Shown: in pieces, positions 17,199 through 25,961 of the stretch
How the letters are laid out: each line of letters opens with the position of its first letter
Numbering within the stretch: the stretch's first letter is position 1
Source of the DNA: Mesostigma viride
Lineage: Eukaryota; Streptophyta; Mesostigmatophyceae; Mesostigmatales; Mesostigmataceae
NCBI GenBank assembly: GCA_009746045.1
Contig: RPFO01000072.1
Span: forward strand, 3,483,237-3,547,236
Direction: 5' to 3'
Length of the DNA stretch: 64,000 nt
Made by a program: the position numbers and the translations under genes
The notes under the pieces: model-generated
What the model was told of the DNA's origin: nothing
Database searches by the model: none
What the model saw: the letters and a program-made list of their open reading frames with translations, nothing else

Positions 17199-19436
17199 TT
17201 ATTCTACATCAGGCGGGGTTGCATTCTCGTTCGCGAAGTCCACGCCATAGAGCCAGAAAGCCCGCTTCTTGGTTGGGCGGTCCGTCCCTTCCTGGTCGAG
17301 AGGATACACCTTCCACACCTTCTGGAAGACGAGCTTGAGCTTAAACTCGGTGAACACGTGCTTGTAGAAGTCCTCTTCGAATACAATCCGGGAACGAGGG
17401 TCGCGTTGCCGGTTCCAATCATTAAACCGCTTCTGAAACTCCTCCCATGGACAGTAGTTGTGGGCCAAGTCCACTTCGACCCAGGACACGTTGTTCAGGA
17501 AGGTGTAGAGAGGGTTAGACGCCTCCTGTGCTCGCCGCCTGCAGTCAATGAACCATTCCGGGAGATGCTCGATCAGCGCGCCCGTGCCCACTTTGCGAAC
17601 AAGAGAGAGGTATGCGCGGTTGCCCTTGACGATGATTCGACCGATGTTGCGCGCGGTTTTCTCTTCCAAGAGCACATCGACGTCACCTTTAGGCTTGTTG
17701 TCGAACGGGAAAAGGATGAGACGCCGCGTGATCTGGTTCGCATTGTCCGCTTGACAAAAAAGCCTGTTGCCGGCGGCCATGAAAGGGGCTTTCCAGATGA
17801 CACGCGCTGCCCGTTTGTGCTTCTCGGCGAGCGACATTGTCTCCCCGCTGACGAGCGAAAGCCAGTCCGACTGCGTGAGCGCCCATTTGTCGTTGAGCTC
17901 GTAGCTGACGATGACGTACTTGTCCTTGAGTTGGGCGAGCCCGAAAAGGGGTTCGATGTTGTTCGAAAGAACTCCCGCTTCCTGCCCGTAGATGCACTCG
18001 ATGATTCGAACTAGCGTCGATTTCCCCGAACCTGCGATGCCTTTCAGGAAGACCATCACTTCAAAACGGTCCATCTCCTTCAGGCTGTACAGCATCCTTC
18101 CCACCGCGAGGGCCCAGTAAGGGCGCTGAACATCCTCGGCGAAATCTTGATCGTCGAGGACAACGCTTACGGACTCGGTGGGGATGTTAAACCAACCACC
18201 GTCGTCGAAATCGCCCTTGAACTCGTCGTCCTCGAAAAGACTCTCGTCCATGTCGACGTCCGCAAAAAAGCGGCAGGCCCCGACGTTCTGCGGCAGCTCG
18301 AGGGCGGGATACTTGAAAAATCGGTCCTCGTCCGACTTGTAAATCCCGTTCCGGAACGCAAACACGTGCCGGTCACGGGGCACGCAGGCGAAATCCGTCT
18401 CCGAAGACGAAATGATCCAGTCCGCGACCCTCTTGCGTGCGCCTCCATCTCGGCTGGCCAGACCCCAGGCGCCTGTGCGCACGAGGTCGCACTCCTTGCT
18501 CACCCATTGCTCAACAGACCCGATTCGCGTCCAGAAATGCGTGTCGTGTCCATCCTGCGTGTATTCGCGCTTATAAACGCCGTCATCCGTCTCGTCAACG
18601 CCCTTTCGGAGTCCTTGCATACTCCACCGCATCGTCAACACGAGGATGAGACACTGAAACTCGTTGAGCTGCTTGGGGAGCGACAAGACGCGAGAAATGA
18701 GACTCGGAAGGCCTTGCAGATCCTCCGGAGGAAGCTTGCTCTTGATAGCGCACGAAATACACTCTGCGGTAGAAAACAGGCGCCAGATACACTGATTCAT
18801 CACAGGGCGGAGGTCCTCTAGAACGCGCTCGTCTACGAGCCCGAAGATCAGTGTGACTCGGGTGAGAGAACGCACGTAGCGCGCATCGATGTCGCCGTAC
18901 AGCGTGATGCCCCCTTCGTCGACGCGTTTCCAGCAGTCGGCCATGAGATTGTCGTGACGATCTTGACGGTTCGCGAGGTCGAAAATATCCGCTAGCACGT
19001 CTTCCATAGAGGCTTTCGCGAGTCCCTCCTCAGCAACCTTCACAAGGCGCCGGACCTCGTCGTTTGTCATGGCGCTGATCGTTCCGGCAAAATTTACGAG
19101 ACCTTCTTCCCCTCCGAGATCTCTCCGGAAACGGACACACTCATCATTGTCGCCACCACCCAAATCCATTCCTGGCTCTTCAGGAGGATGTCTTTGTGTA
19201 GGAGGGTATTCGTCATCAGACATCATCGCTCCCGGATGCGGCCCTTCGCGTTCAGACACTGGAGCATCGTCCAAAAAGTCCTGGTCTTGCGTGTTAGGGA
19301 CGTCAACGTTGTCTTCATCCCCGGACTCTTCTTCGCCGTCTTCATCTTCTGCCTGGTCGTCCAAAAAACGTGATCGTTTTCTGGTGGTGTCCATGGCAGA
19401 AAGGCTCTCGCGTGATGACGGCGAGATTTTTTTCAT
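17199..19436 (-). CDS. D5-like superfamily 3 helicase / NTPase
   Basis: This 745-residue protein is a D5-type replicative helicase, which unwinds DNA at viral replication forks. The SF3 ATPase core is at about 440-620, with Walker A (GIAGSGKST near 465), a conserved acidic strand (YVIVSYELND) and the sensor stretch APFMAAGNRL. A D5 N-terminal-like region precedes it (HVFAFRNGIY). The first 100 residues are acidic and disordered. No clear archaeo-eukaryotic primase catalytic triad was seen in the N-terminal part, although most D5 proteins carry one and are longer. ATG 19394 in a GCCATGG context is an alternative start. Confidence 0.9.
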   Translation of the reverse strand: MKKISPSSRESLSAMDTTRKRSRFLDDQAEDEDGEEESGDEDNVDVPNTQDQDFLDDAPVSEREGPHPGAMMSDDEYPPTQRHPPEEPGMDLGGGDNDECVRFRRDLGGEEGLVNFAGTISAMTNDEVRRLVKVAEEGLAKASMEDVLADIFDLANRQDRHDNLMADCWKRVDEGGITLYGDIDARYVRSLTRVTLIFGLVDERVLEDLRPVMNQCIWRLFSTAECISCAIKSKLPPEDLQGLPSLISRVLSLPKQLNEFQCLILVLTMRWSMQGLRKGVDETDDGVYKREYTQDGHDTHFWTRIGSVEQWVSKECDLVRTGAWGLASRDGGARKRVADWIISSSETDFACVPRDRHVFAFRNGIYKSDEDRFFKYPALELPQNVGACRFFADVDMDESLFEDDEFKGDFDDGGWFNIPTESVSVVLDDQDFAEDVQRPYWALAVGRMLYSLKEMDRFEVMVFLKGIAGSGKSTLVRIIECIYGQEAGVLSNNIEPLFGLAQLKDKYVIVSYELNDKWALTQSDWLSLVSGETMSLAEKHKRAARVIWKAPFMAAGNRLFCQADNANQITRRLILFPFDNKPKGDVDVLLEEKTARNIGRIIVKGNRAYLSLVRKVGTGALIEHLPEWFIDCRRRAQEASNPLYTFLNNVSWVEVDLAHNYCPWEEFQKRFNDWNRQRDPRSRIVFEEDFYKHVFTEFKLKLVFQKVWKVYPLDQEGTDRPTKKRAFWLYGVDFANENATPPDVE

Positions 19437-19580
19437 GACCAACCTTCTTTATCATGCTATTTTTCTATGGGTCATGGTAACGTCTCGGAGTCCGTCCAAA
19501 AGTTGGTGACGTCAGAAATATATTGACGAAACAGAGATCGCGATTTTTATTAAATGATAGTTTAAGACAGATAATCGTCG

Positions 19581-19838
19581 ATGGATTTTGAAAAGGTAAC
19601 CCAGATTCTTTCTGCCGTTTGTTCCGTATTCTCAACTGCAGGCGGTTACGTTATCATAAACGAGTTTGATATCGAACAGACTTGGGTAAAGCTTTTAGTT
19701 CTGTTCAGCGTCACATTTGTAGCATCCAAACGATGGGAAGTTGCGCTACTGGCTACTTGTATAGTGGTACTTGTTGCTGTCACAGCACCTAATTCAGAGG
19801 GTCTCATTGTTCAACAGAAAAAAAAGCTTCAAGGTTGA
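19581..19838 (+). CDS. Small membrane protein, 85 aa
   Basis: Three hydrophobic segments (about residues 10-27, 34-50 and 53-70) precede a basic tail. It is divergent from the D5 helicase and its 3' end overlaps the convergent gene at 19829 by 10 bases. The general plan resembles the split small membrane protein at 36688-38722. The function is unknown; a virion membrane component is possible. Confidence 0.65.
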   Translation: MDFEKVTQILSAVCSVFSTAGGYVIINEFDIEQTWVKLLVLFSVTFVASKRWEVALLATCIVVLVAVTAPNSEGLIVQQKKKLQG

Positions 19839-20911
19839 AGTCTTTGTCCTAACATGGCCCTGTAACCGCCGTGACCATTTGGACGCCCCAAAGTACGCCA
19901 GATCATTTTGTCTGCGTCGAAGGCCGCGTGAACCATTTTTGCCGATGTTTTTTTCAAAAACGAATTGCGCACACCCAGAAGTCTGCGCTCGTATTTGTCG
20001 AGCTGCCTCTTCACGTTTTCCAGGGCGTGCTTTCGAAACACTTGGAAGTTCGAGAATTGTCCTGTGCGAATGGCGTTGTAATCCGCATTACATGAACGCC
20101 GAAGAATGAAGTACAAAGAGTTGCCTTTCATCATCTTGATGGCCGTGTCCTTCCGGAAATTCGACTTCCGCTTGTTATTCACGTCAGACCTTCCGCGGTC
20201 GACGATGCGTTGAACCGAATCCCGACACGTCGCAAGAACAGGCACGTGACAGACGTACGCGAGTGCCGCAACGCCAGGAGAGCAGCGATACAAGAACCGA
20301 ACGCGCTGTGCCACGTCCGCTTCGTCATACATGTTCAGAAAAACCGAAATGCAGAGAAGAAAAAACGAGCCCATATCGATGCCCAGCGCGTCCATCATTA
20401 TCCAGGCGAGAACTTCGACTCTGCCCGAGTGATCTCGAACACCGGCCATGTGCGCTGCACGAACTAATGCAGACATCTCCTTGGTATTGTCGGCGTCCGA
20501 ATCTTCGTTGAGGACACCGAGGATTGTCCTCGCGGCGTGCAAATGGTCTTCCGAGAACCTAGATTCGACGTCTTCAGAAACACTGGCCTTTGTTACGATG
20601 AAAGCGTATGCAACGTCTCTCTCTTTGAATTTCGAGCATCCGAGAGGAATGCACTCGGACTCGTAAAACAGGTCGAGCTTTGTTTTTAGGGCGACGAGGC
20701 AATCTTCCGCGTTGGAGCTCGCGCGTATTGTCTCTTTCAGTCTCTCGAAATCGCCTGAAAGGTGGTCTCGAATCTTATTCACTCTAAATTCGTGCTCTTT
20801 GACTGCCATCGTATATAATGCATCGTTTCCCTTTAACGCCTCGGCGACATTGATGACGTCGTCGACAGGAAGCTTGTCGACAACAAGTTGCCACGCCTCT
20901 ACGGAGTCCAT
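19829..20911 (-). CDS. Viral protein with possible N-terminal F-box, 360 aa
   Basis: The N-terminus (AWQLVVDKLPVDDVINVAEA) has the Leu-Pro-x-Asp-x-Hydrophobic pattern of an F-box, but the rest does not show known repeats. The body is helical with scattered cysteines. Its ATG overlaps the stop of the upstream RING/TRAF gene by one base (TGATG), so the two may be expressed together. A link to ubiquitin ligases is an inference from both the motif and the neighbour. Confidence 0.68.
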   Translation of the reverse strand: MDSVEAWQLVVDKLPVDDVINVAEALKGNDALYTMAVKEHEFRVNKIRDHLSGDFERLKETIRASSNAEDCLVALKTKLDLFYESECIPLGCSKFKERDVAYAFIVTKASVSEDVESRFSEDHLHAARTILGVLNEDSDADNTKEMSALVRAAHMAGVRDHSGRVEVLAWIMMDALGIDMGSFFLLCISVFLNMYDEADVAQRVRFLYRCSPGVAALAYVCHVPVLATCRDSVQRIVDRGRSDVNNKRKSNFRKDTAIKMMKGNSLYFILRRSCNADYNAIRTGQFSNFQVFRKHALENVKRQLDKYERRLLGVRNSFLKKTSAKMVHAAFDADKMIWRTLGRPNGHGGYRAMLGQRLQP

Positions 20912-21777
20912 CAATGTAGCCGCACGTTTTCGATGGAAATGAAAGAACGAGCAGGGACCTCCGAGCGGTTGGAAGTGTGCGTCACCTCCAAGACGCCGCT
21001 TTCGGAAGCAGGTTCTTCTTCCTCGGTGACACCTTCGTCGCCTTCGTCAGATTCTTCGTCCGATTCTTCTTGCTCCTCGGGCAGTTTTATGTAGTCTTTT
21101 CCAGTCTCGCAAAGATCCCAGCGATACGAATTGTTCTCATTAGCGATCGTCCAGATTCCGTAGTTGATTCGAGCGTTGCTAACGAGCGACTTGCAGGCCT
21201 GGGTTGCGAAACAGCACGCTGTCTCGTGTGCGACAACGTCGAGTTTCGACCCTACGTGCTTGCATCCACTCCCCTCCAAGAAAAAACGACATGGGAAGTA
21301 AGCGCATTCCGCCTTGTGTTGCAGCAAGTCCTTTCTTTGCACAGAAATTGTGCACCCGTGCGTCTGATTAGGACAAACCACGAGGTCGTGATTACATCCG
21401 CCGTTCTTGGAGTGAAGTTGAACTTCATCCGCCGAACCTTCGAACGCGCAACCGCGAATCCAGTTCGTGCATTTGCGACGAACCAACGACGTCACCCTAC
21501 CGAGCGTTACAAGGTGCTCAAATTTGTATCGAGGCCACGGGGCGCGGCAGAGAATGCACTTCCCACTTGTGCTTGCCACCAACCCTCCCCTTTGCTTTTG
21601 TCTATATACCAAATCCCTCAAACAAGGTTTCTGACACACCACCGCCTCGCACTTCCCCCCTTCCGTCCTCGTACGACATTGAAGAGCGACAGGTGACGAA
21701 AGCACACCCATGCAAACGTGGCATTGCAAATCTTCTGCTGATATTTGAATCGTCTTTGACGACTCGGCGTAATCCAT
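20911..21777 (-). CDS. RING plus TRAF-type zinc finger protein (SIAH/TRAF-like)
   Basis: From ATG 21777 the protein has 288 residues. A RING-like module lies at about 19-75 (LQCHVCMGVLSSPVALQC and KCILCRAPWP). Two TRAF/SIAH-type Cys/His fingers follow (CAFEGSADEVQLHSKNGGC and CTISVQRKDLLQHKAEC). The C-terminal third is strongly acidic. Such proteins usually act as E3 ubiquitin ligases or adaptors. In a virus this would target host factors, which is an inference. It is coupled by a one-base overlap to the F-box-like gene downstream. Confidence 0.85.
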   Translation of the reverse strand: MDYAESSKTIQISAEDLQCHVCMGVLSSPVALQCRTRTEGGKCEAVVCQKPCLRDLVYRQKQRGGLVASTSGKCILCRAPWPRYKFEHLVTLGRVTSLVRRKCTNWIRGCAFEGSADEVQLHSKNGGCNHDLVVCPNQTHGCTISVQRKDLLQHKAECAYFPCRFFLEGSGCKHVGSKLDVVAHETACCFATQACKSLVSNARINYGIWTIANENNSYRWDLCETGKDYIKLPEEQEESDEESDEGDEGVTEEEEPASESGVLEVTHTSNRSEVPARSFISIENVRLH

Positions 21778-21862
21778 TTTTTGGATAGAGCTACAAGCAG
21801 CGGGGGTTTTATTTTGAGACAATAGAACGAACGAGTTTTTTATTCATTTTAATAGTTCAAAG

Positions 21863-22063
21863 ATGGATTCTTTTTGGCACCCGGAGCACAACAACTTAGC
21901 AGTGCTGCCTTGGTCGGGCGAATTTATCGACGCCTATGGTTCGTATTACGACCACCCAGAACTAGGTGTTCGTTTTTTTGTGGCTGAAATTCGAGACGAA
22001 TTCTCTCAATCAGCAGGTTCGGTTTCCTCGACATCCTCTCCGTCAGCCTCTTCTTCTTCTTGA
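21863..22063 (+). CDS. Small viral protein with Ser-rich tail, 66 aa
   Basis: The first 50 residues are aromatic and acidic (WHPEHNNLAVLPWSGEFIDA), and the last 15 are mostly serine. Its 3' end overlaps the convergent acidic-tailed protein by 58 bases, so the serine tail is the complement of that protein's acidic codons. The start follows an AT-rich stretch. It may be a real small gene; no family is known. Confidence 0.5.
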   Translation: MDSFWHPEHNNLAVLPWSGEFIDAYGSYYDHPELGVRFFVAEIRDEFSQSAGSVSSTSSPSASSSS

Positions 22064-22497
22064 TCCATCTCTTCCTCTTCTCCCTCCGTTTCCTTCTCCT
22101 TCTTCTGTTTACCGGGACTCTTCTTCTTATTCGAGACGCGACACAAAGCCTTGACTTCCTCCACGACAGGAGAAAGTATATGGGAGATGCAAGCCTCCGC
22201 TTTCTCCTCGTCGCCATTGAAGAAGGCAATCATCCGCTCTTGGATGACCTCCTTAAGAGGCACCCGCTTCTTCCGCGTCTTCACAAGAAGCTTGTCATCC
22301 CGGCCTGAGATGTTACAAGCGTCAACTCCAGCGCTTAACATCGCAGTCAAGATGTCACCTTGAAGAGACTTTCTCTTCTTGCGCAAGGGGGCGAGATCCT
22401 TCGAAGAAGATTTCAAAGCGTCATCGATCTCAATGAACTCAGTTGTCATGGAACGCATCTTGTTTCGCCACCCTTCAAACTCCACCGCTCCATCCAT
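22006..22497 (-). CDS. Conserved giant-virus protein, DUF5760-like, 163 aa
   Basis: The central pattern (EIDDALKSSSKDLAPLRKKR, LKEVIQERMIAFFNGDEEKA) resembles a family frequent in mimivirus relatives, in which a helical N-terminus precedes a short kinked domain (DUF5760 as I recall). Residues 120-163 are a highly acidic low-complexity tail after a lysine patch. The function is unknown. A 6-bp stem hairpin (GTCTCA/TGAGAC) lies just upstream at about 22508-22524. Confidence 0.65.
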   Translation of the reverse strand: MDGAVEFEGWRNKMRSMTTEFIEIDDALKSSSKDLAPLRKKRKSLQGDILTAMLSAGVDACNISGRDDKLLVKTRKKRVPLKEVIQERMIAFFNGDEEKAEACISHILSPVVEEVKALCRVSNKKKSPGKQKKEKETEGEEEEMDQEEEEADGEDVEETEPAD

Positions 22498-22505
22498 TGT
22501 ACTTG

Positions 22506-22526
22506 CGTCTCACTTTTTGAGACTAT
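22506..22526. other. Short intergenic hairpin
   Basis: GTCTCACTTTTTGAGAC forms a perfect 6-bp stem with a 5-base loop between two tandem minus-strand genes. Giant-virus mRNAs often end at hairpins, so it could mark the 3' end of the gene at 22559-23260, but the stem is short. Confidence 0.3.
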
Positions 22527-22558
22527 TTAATTACCAACGCACAGGGCGAACCTAATTT

Positions 22559-23260
22559 CTACAGAGACGTCAACTCCGAGTTATGGCCTGGCGCGCCATA
22601 AAACGTGTTTGGAGCCGGGCGCGTGGATTCACCCGTCATCCCAAGAGATTGAGTGGAAGTGACCGGGGGCATTGAGAAAGTCTGGATTCCCGAGTCCTCG
22701 CCCCACGTCGGAGTCTGATAGCGGGGATCAAACGCCATCGTTGGCGGCGGAGTGAACTGCGAGGCAGGAGCCGCGCCGCCGCAAGTACACATTAGACTAT
22801 CGTCAATCTTGATGCTTCCGAAGGCCCCGGTTGAGGCAAGATTCATTTGACCGAACATACCGAAATTCATTGGTGCCGGAATGTACTCCCTCAACGTTTG
22901 AATACCCTGAAAAGGCAGGTCCTTGCGGTTGCTAGTCACGGCCAAGACCCCCTCGGACTGCTTGAGCATCGCACTAATGACATCTTCCTTGGTCGGCATT
23001 AAGTCCATGGCGAATTGCATTTGAGCGTCGAAACCGCTCCCGTGCTGCGAAAGACGAGGAGCTGCACGAGTGTCTATACCATAGGCCGTGTCGTACTCGT
23101 CCGATGGGATGATTTTCGTTTCGGTACCAAGTTGCTGGGCGGAACGAAGCGACTCAAATTCAGGGTCAGCGCACAGGTCGGGAAACACTTGAGGGCGCTC
23201 ACGGGCCCCGATGTAGCTTTCCGAACGGGATGAAGGAGCGTTGCAATATGAAGTGGACAT
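22559..23260 (-). CDS. Proline/methionine-rich viral protein, 233 aa
   Basis: The start at 23260 is the first ATG after TGTATTAGAATAGTG. The protein lacks membrane segments. Its C-terminal half is rich in Pro, Ser, Gly and Met with aromatic residues (PPPTMAFDPRYQTPTW) and looks extended. A short helical part lies at about 90-130. It has no recognised domain; a structural or virion-associated role would be a guess. Confidence 0.65.
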   Translation of the reverse strand: MSTSYCNAPSSRSESYIGARERPQVFPDLCADPEFESLRSAQQLGTETKIIPSDEYDTAYGIDTRAAPRLSQHGSGFDAQMQFAMDLMPTKEDVISAMLKQSEGVLAVTSNRKDLPFQGIQTLREYIPAPMNFGMFGQMNLASTGAFGSIKIDDSLMCTCGGAAPASQFTPPPTMAFDPRYQTPTWGEDSGIQTFSMPPVTSTQSLGMTGESTRPAPNTFYGAPGHNSELTSL

Positions 23261-23273
23261 CTTTATCACTATT

Positions 23274-23744
23274 CTAATACAATTTCTTTTGGAACGGATG
23301 TACCTCTGGCACTTCCCATTCCGGCGGAGATTCTCCATCGTCTTCGCATTCCCATCGCGTTTCGAGTTGGTAACCCAGGCTCAATATTTCGCGTTCTTTT
23401 TGTTTTGTACGGACGTAGAGCTCGCCGTTCAGACACTTTTTCACAGGGTGAATCGAAAAAAAGTCGTATTTGTCAGGATTTCCGTGCCAGAAGTCTCCGT
23501 GGTATTCGAACACCGTAGGAGGACGCGTATCTGTCGTGAACCCGTCAACTGCGACTTTTCGACCGTTTCGAGTCACGATGAGTTTCTCGCCTTTATTAGC
23601 CGCGTGTTGAATCCGTATGCCGCGCTCGGCCTCGATGCTCCGAAGCCATTTACTGCACTTTGACTCTCGCTGTTGACGGCATACAGCGATCAATACGAAC
23701 GTCCTGAAGGCTTGCATTCTACTTGGAGGTTTGGACCATTGCAT
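23274..23744 (-). CDS. VSR/PD-(D/E)XK-like endonuclease, 156 aa
   Basis: The stretch VDGFTTDTRPPTVFEYHGDF followed by WHGNP is the core of a very-short-patch-repair or restriction-like endonuclease found in many giant viruses, where D, E and H form the active site. The region ELYVRTKQKEREILSLGYQL and the WECEDD end also fit the family. It may be a homing-type or repair nuclease. The start could be internal (Met10). It lies directly downstream of a membrane protein gene on the same strand. Confidence 0.78.
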   Translation of the reverse strand: MQWSKPPSRMQAFRTFVLIAVCRQQRESKCSKWLRSIEAERGIRIQHAANKGEKLIVTRNGRKVAVDGFTTDTRPPTVFEYHGDFWHGNPDKYDFFSIHPVKKCLNGELYVRTKQKEREILSLGYQLETRWECEDDGESPPEWEVPEVHPFQKKLY

Positions 23745-23767
23745 TGTGATAAGCTTTTTTTATGTCC

Positions 23768-24202
23768 CTAAGACGCGCACACTTGATCCATTAAAGAGTC
23801 TAGAGGCTTCACGACAAAGAAGAAGAGTGTTGCGTATACCCCCATAAAACCCGCTATACTGGCGGCGTGAGCGATAATGCCCCAAGACGGGAAATACATT
23901 CCGTTGAATCCGGACGTCGAAACGAGCAAGCCCGTGATTAAACCGACGACGACTCCGACCGCTAGGAACTTTCGGCCTGTTGGGAATTTTTCTTGATAGT
24001 CTCTCGACCAACGCACGGCCGCCAAATTTCCTAGTGCAAGTGCTATGATGACGAGAAACACGACGTACTCGGTGTGCACGTAACTGACCGTGTTAGATGG
24101 CGTGACAAGCGCGCGGATAGCTGCAAGGTAAAGAGGAAGTACTATTGATACGGGCGCCGCGGATCCCACGGCAAGAGACTTGATAACACTTTCGAGTTGC
24201 AT
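23768..24202 (-). CDS. Four-helix membrane protein, 144 aa
   Basis: Four hydrophobic segments can be seen at about residues 18-35, 45-62, 80-96 and 110-130, with short loops and no signal peptide. An AT-rich stretch precedes the ATG. The family was not recognised. The plan resembles the gene at 63324-63785. A place in the virion membrane is plausible. Confidence 0.68.
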   Translation of the reverse strand: MQLESVIKSLAVGSAAPVSIVLPLYLAAIRALVTPSNTVSYVHTEYVVFLVIIALALGNLAAVRWSRDYQEKFPTGRKFLAVGVVVGLITGLLVSTSGFNGMYFPSWGIIAHAASIAGFMGVYATLFFFVVKPLDSLMDQVCAS

Positions 24203-24244
24203 CCGTTTATTATTAGCAATTGAAATAATAATCAGTACAAAAGA

Positions 24245-24964
24245 TCACTCGTCCATTTCGCGCAACCGCCTCGATTCGGGCTCCTCATCAGACCCAATCG
24301 CTCTGTCAATGAAACAGTAACCGTCAGGCATTCTGCTCGAGGGGAAAAACTGGAGAGACTGCACGACAGGCGTGCAACCGTACTGCTTGTCCATGAACCA
24401 CATACGAGACACCTCGAGAATGGCTTGGACCTCGCATCCTTTCTGGACATCGGCGTAGGTGACAGGACGCCTCTCTTCGTCGAAAAATCGGCACTGAAAG
24501 TGGTTGTCGCGGAAAGGAACATTGCACTTCAGAGTGGGAGGATACTCTGATTTCTTTGAGGGTTTGATCGCCGACGTGTAGAGTTCTTCGACAAGCTCTA
24601 AGCTCATCCTCTTCCCAAACCATTCCATACACTTTTGGTGGGACTGGCGCTTGTTTTGGTCGTCCAGAGCGACCCAAATGTTGTAAAAAAGATTGTTATC
24701 AGTTCCTTCGCTCGTGTAGCCGTCGAAAGACAGGTCGAGAGTATACTTTTTGTCCCCTTGGCCGCTCTTGGGCTCAAAACAGCTGATCCCGAATGGCGCT
24801 CGCATGCGAGGTGTTTGGATGCGCACAGGAGTGCCGTCGTTCACATAGGAAAGGTAAGCGGACAAGGCTCCAGGTCCAGATTGACCTCTTCCTGTGCGTT
24901 TCGGGTCTTTGTAAATCACTTTAGCCGGGTCAAAGTCGTCAAAGAGGACGATTGTAGAAGCCAT
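24245..24964 (-). CDS. Conserved giant-virus protein, DUF5871-like
   Basis: The 239-residue protein has TPRMRAPFGISCFE near residue 45, LDLSFDGY, and the late motif VSRMWFMDKQYGCTPVVQSL. As I remember, these mark a widely conserved Nucleocytoviricota family (DUF5871). Structural prediction papers suggest a single-stranded DNA-binding fold, but this is unproven here. The ATG lies in a GCCATGG context, with CATAAAAG about 50 bases upstream, which marks it as a member of the long-leader promoter class of this region. Confidence 0.78.
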   Translation of the reverse strand: MASTIVLFDDFDPAKVIYKDPKRTGRGQSGPGALSAYLSYVNDGTPVRIQTPRMRAPFGISCFEPKSGQGDKKYTLDLSFDGYTSEGTDNNLFYNIWVALDDQNKRQSHQKCMEWFGKRMSLELVEELYTSAIKPSKKSEYPPTLKCNVPFRDNHFQCRFFDEERRPVTYADVQKGCEVQAILEVSRMWFMDKQYGCTPVVQSLQFFPSSRMPDGYCFIDRAIGSDEEPESRRLREMDE

Positions 24965-25009
24965 GGCGGAAGATGGCAAGGTCGCTTGGCGAGGTCACTA
25001 CTGTCTCGG

Positions 25010-25019
25010 CTTTTATGCA
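25010..25019 (-). promoter_or_regulatory. TATA-like box with about 50-nt leader
   Basis: TGCATAAAAG on the minus strand lies about 50 bases before the GCCATGG start at 24964. The genes at 28287 and 46791 have the same spacing and start context. Confidence 0.5.
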
Positions 25020-25110
25020 TCGTCAAGAGCGTCCGCCCAAGAAACGCTGACGTCACCTAGCTCAAGATCGATATCTGTTTGGCGTTCGATCTGCTTAGAA
25101 GAAGAGACAA

Positions 25111-25593
25111 TCAGGTTGCAAAAAGAACGGAAAGATTCGGCGTCTCTCCGCTCTTCATGCGTTTGACACGTCGGCACACGAGACGAACATTAGAAGAAGT
25201 GACGTCCTCCTGTGGGTTGATAATATCTATAGCAGCAGAACAACCTGGGACAATGTTGTCAGACGTTTCAGGTCCGTACGTCATGTCGATTCCTGAAACT
25301 GCGCAACGACCGTTTTGTCGGTCCCACATCTGAACGAGATCTTTCGAGGACAGAAAAATCCTTCCTCGGGTCGAATGCGACTTTTTTCTCGACGACGCGA
25401 TGTTTCGTATGAGTCGTCGCATGTAGCCTTCTTTAGAGGCCCGAAACTTCTTGTTCTCTTCGGCGCGGCACGCGCGACAAGCGCCACCTGTCCTGATACT
25501 GTGATTATTGAAATCAAAAGTCGGTTTCTGAAAGCCGCACAGTGGGCACACGAGGACCTCCGACTCAGAACGTTCCGAGACAACGACCTCCAT
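25111..25593 (-). CDS. HNH-type endonuclease, 160 aa
   Basis: An N-terminal zinc motif (CPLCGFQKPTFDF, then CRACR) precedes the nuclease core with QNGRCAVSGIDMTYG and SSNVRLVCRRVKRMKSG. The layout matches small HNH endonucleases common in phages and giant viruses. The usual His/Asp-Arg pair of the core reads AAIDIINPQED, so the key catalytic histidine appears replaced and activity is uncertain. It is divergent from no gene; a frameshifted small gene lies upstream on the same strand. Confidence 0.72.
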   Translation of the reverse strand: MEVVVSERSESEVLVCPLCGFQKPTFDFNNHSIRTGGACRACRAEENKKFRASKEGYMRRLIRNIASSRKKSHSTRGRIFLSSKDLVQMWDRQNGRCAVSGIDMTYGPETSDNIVPGCSAAIDIINPQEDVTSSNVRLVCRRVKRMKSGETPNLSVLFAT

Positions 25594-25640
25594 AGATGTG
25601 GTAACGACGCATTATACCACGACACAATTTCAAAGTCTCA

Positions 25641-25942
25641 TTAAGCGCAGAATATAGAACGGCTGTTCACGCCGAAACATTTAGGAGGCTTAGCGGCAGA
25701 TGACGTTCGTTTTGCAGTCGCGGGCTTAGAACGAGATACGCGTTTTTGCATTATCCCCAGATGGGTCTCTTTGATTTTCCTTTTTGCGTATTTCACTTTT
25801 TGCTTGTAATCTTGTTTCCTTTTTCTTTCTCGAGTCGCAATATATCCAAGGCTCTAGCTGCTGCCTGCTGTTTACTTTCGGGAATGTAAGCTCCTGCTGC
25901 GTTTTCTTCATCAGGATCGAAACCAAAATCTGTTTTCAACAT
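25641..25942 (-). pseudogene. Small basic viral protein gene, frameshifted
   Basis: From ATG 25942 a 49-residue frame (acidic start, DFGFDPDEENAAGAY) stops at 25793. The remaining region to TAA 25641 is open in another frame and encodes a very basic tail (KRVSRSKPATAKRTSS). Together they look like one gene of about 100 residues with a single frameshift near 25800, in an A-rich stretch. The frame also lies just past a run of ten A residues that ends the upstream gene, so the two could once have been continuous. Confidence 0.45.
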
Positions 25943-25961
25943 TTCAGGCACATTGTAATTT

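Noticed and set aside
16995-18014. 339-aa open frame on the plus strand
   Set aside because: It is antisense to the D5-type helicase, whose motifs are clear on the minus strand.
18147-18821. 224-aa open frame on the plus strand
   Set aside because: It is a shadow of the D5-type helicase gene with no motif of its own.
20977-21696. 239-aa plus-strand frame
   Set aside because: It is antisense to the RING/TRAF gene, which has well-ordered Cys/His motifs.
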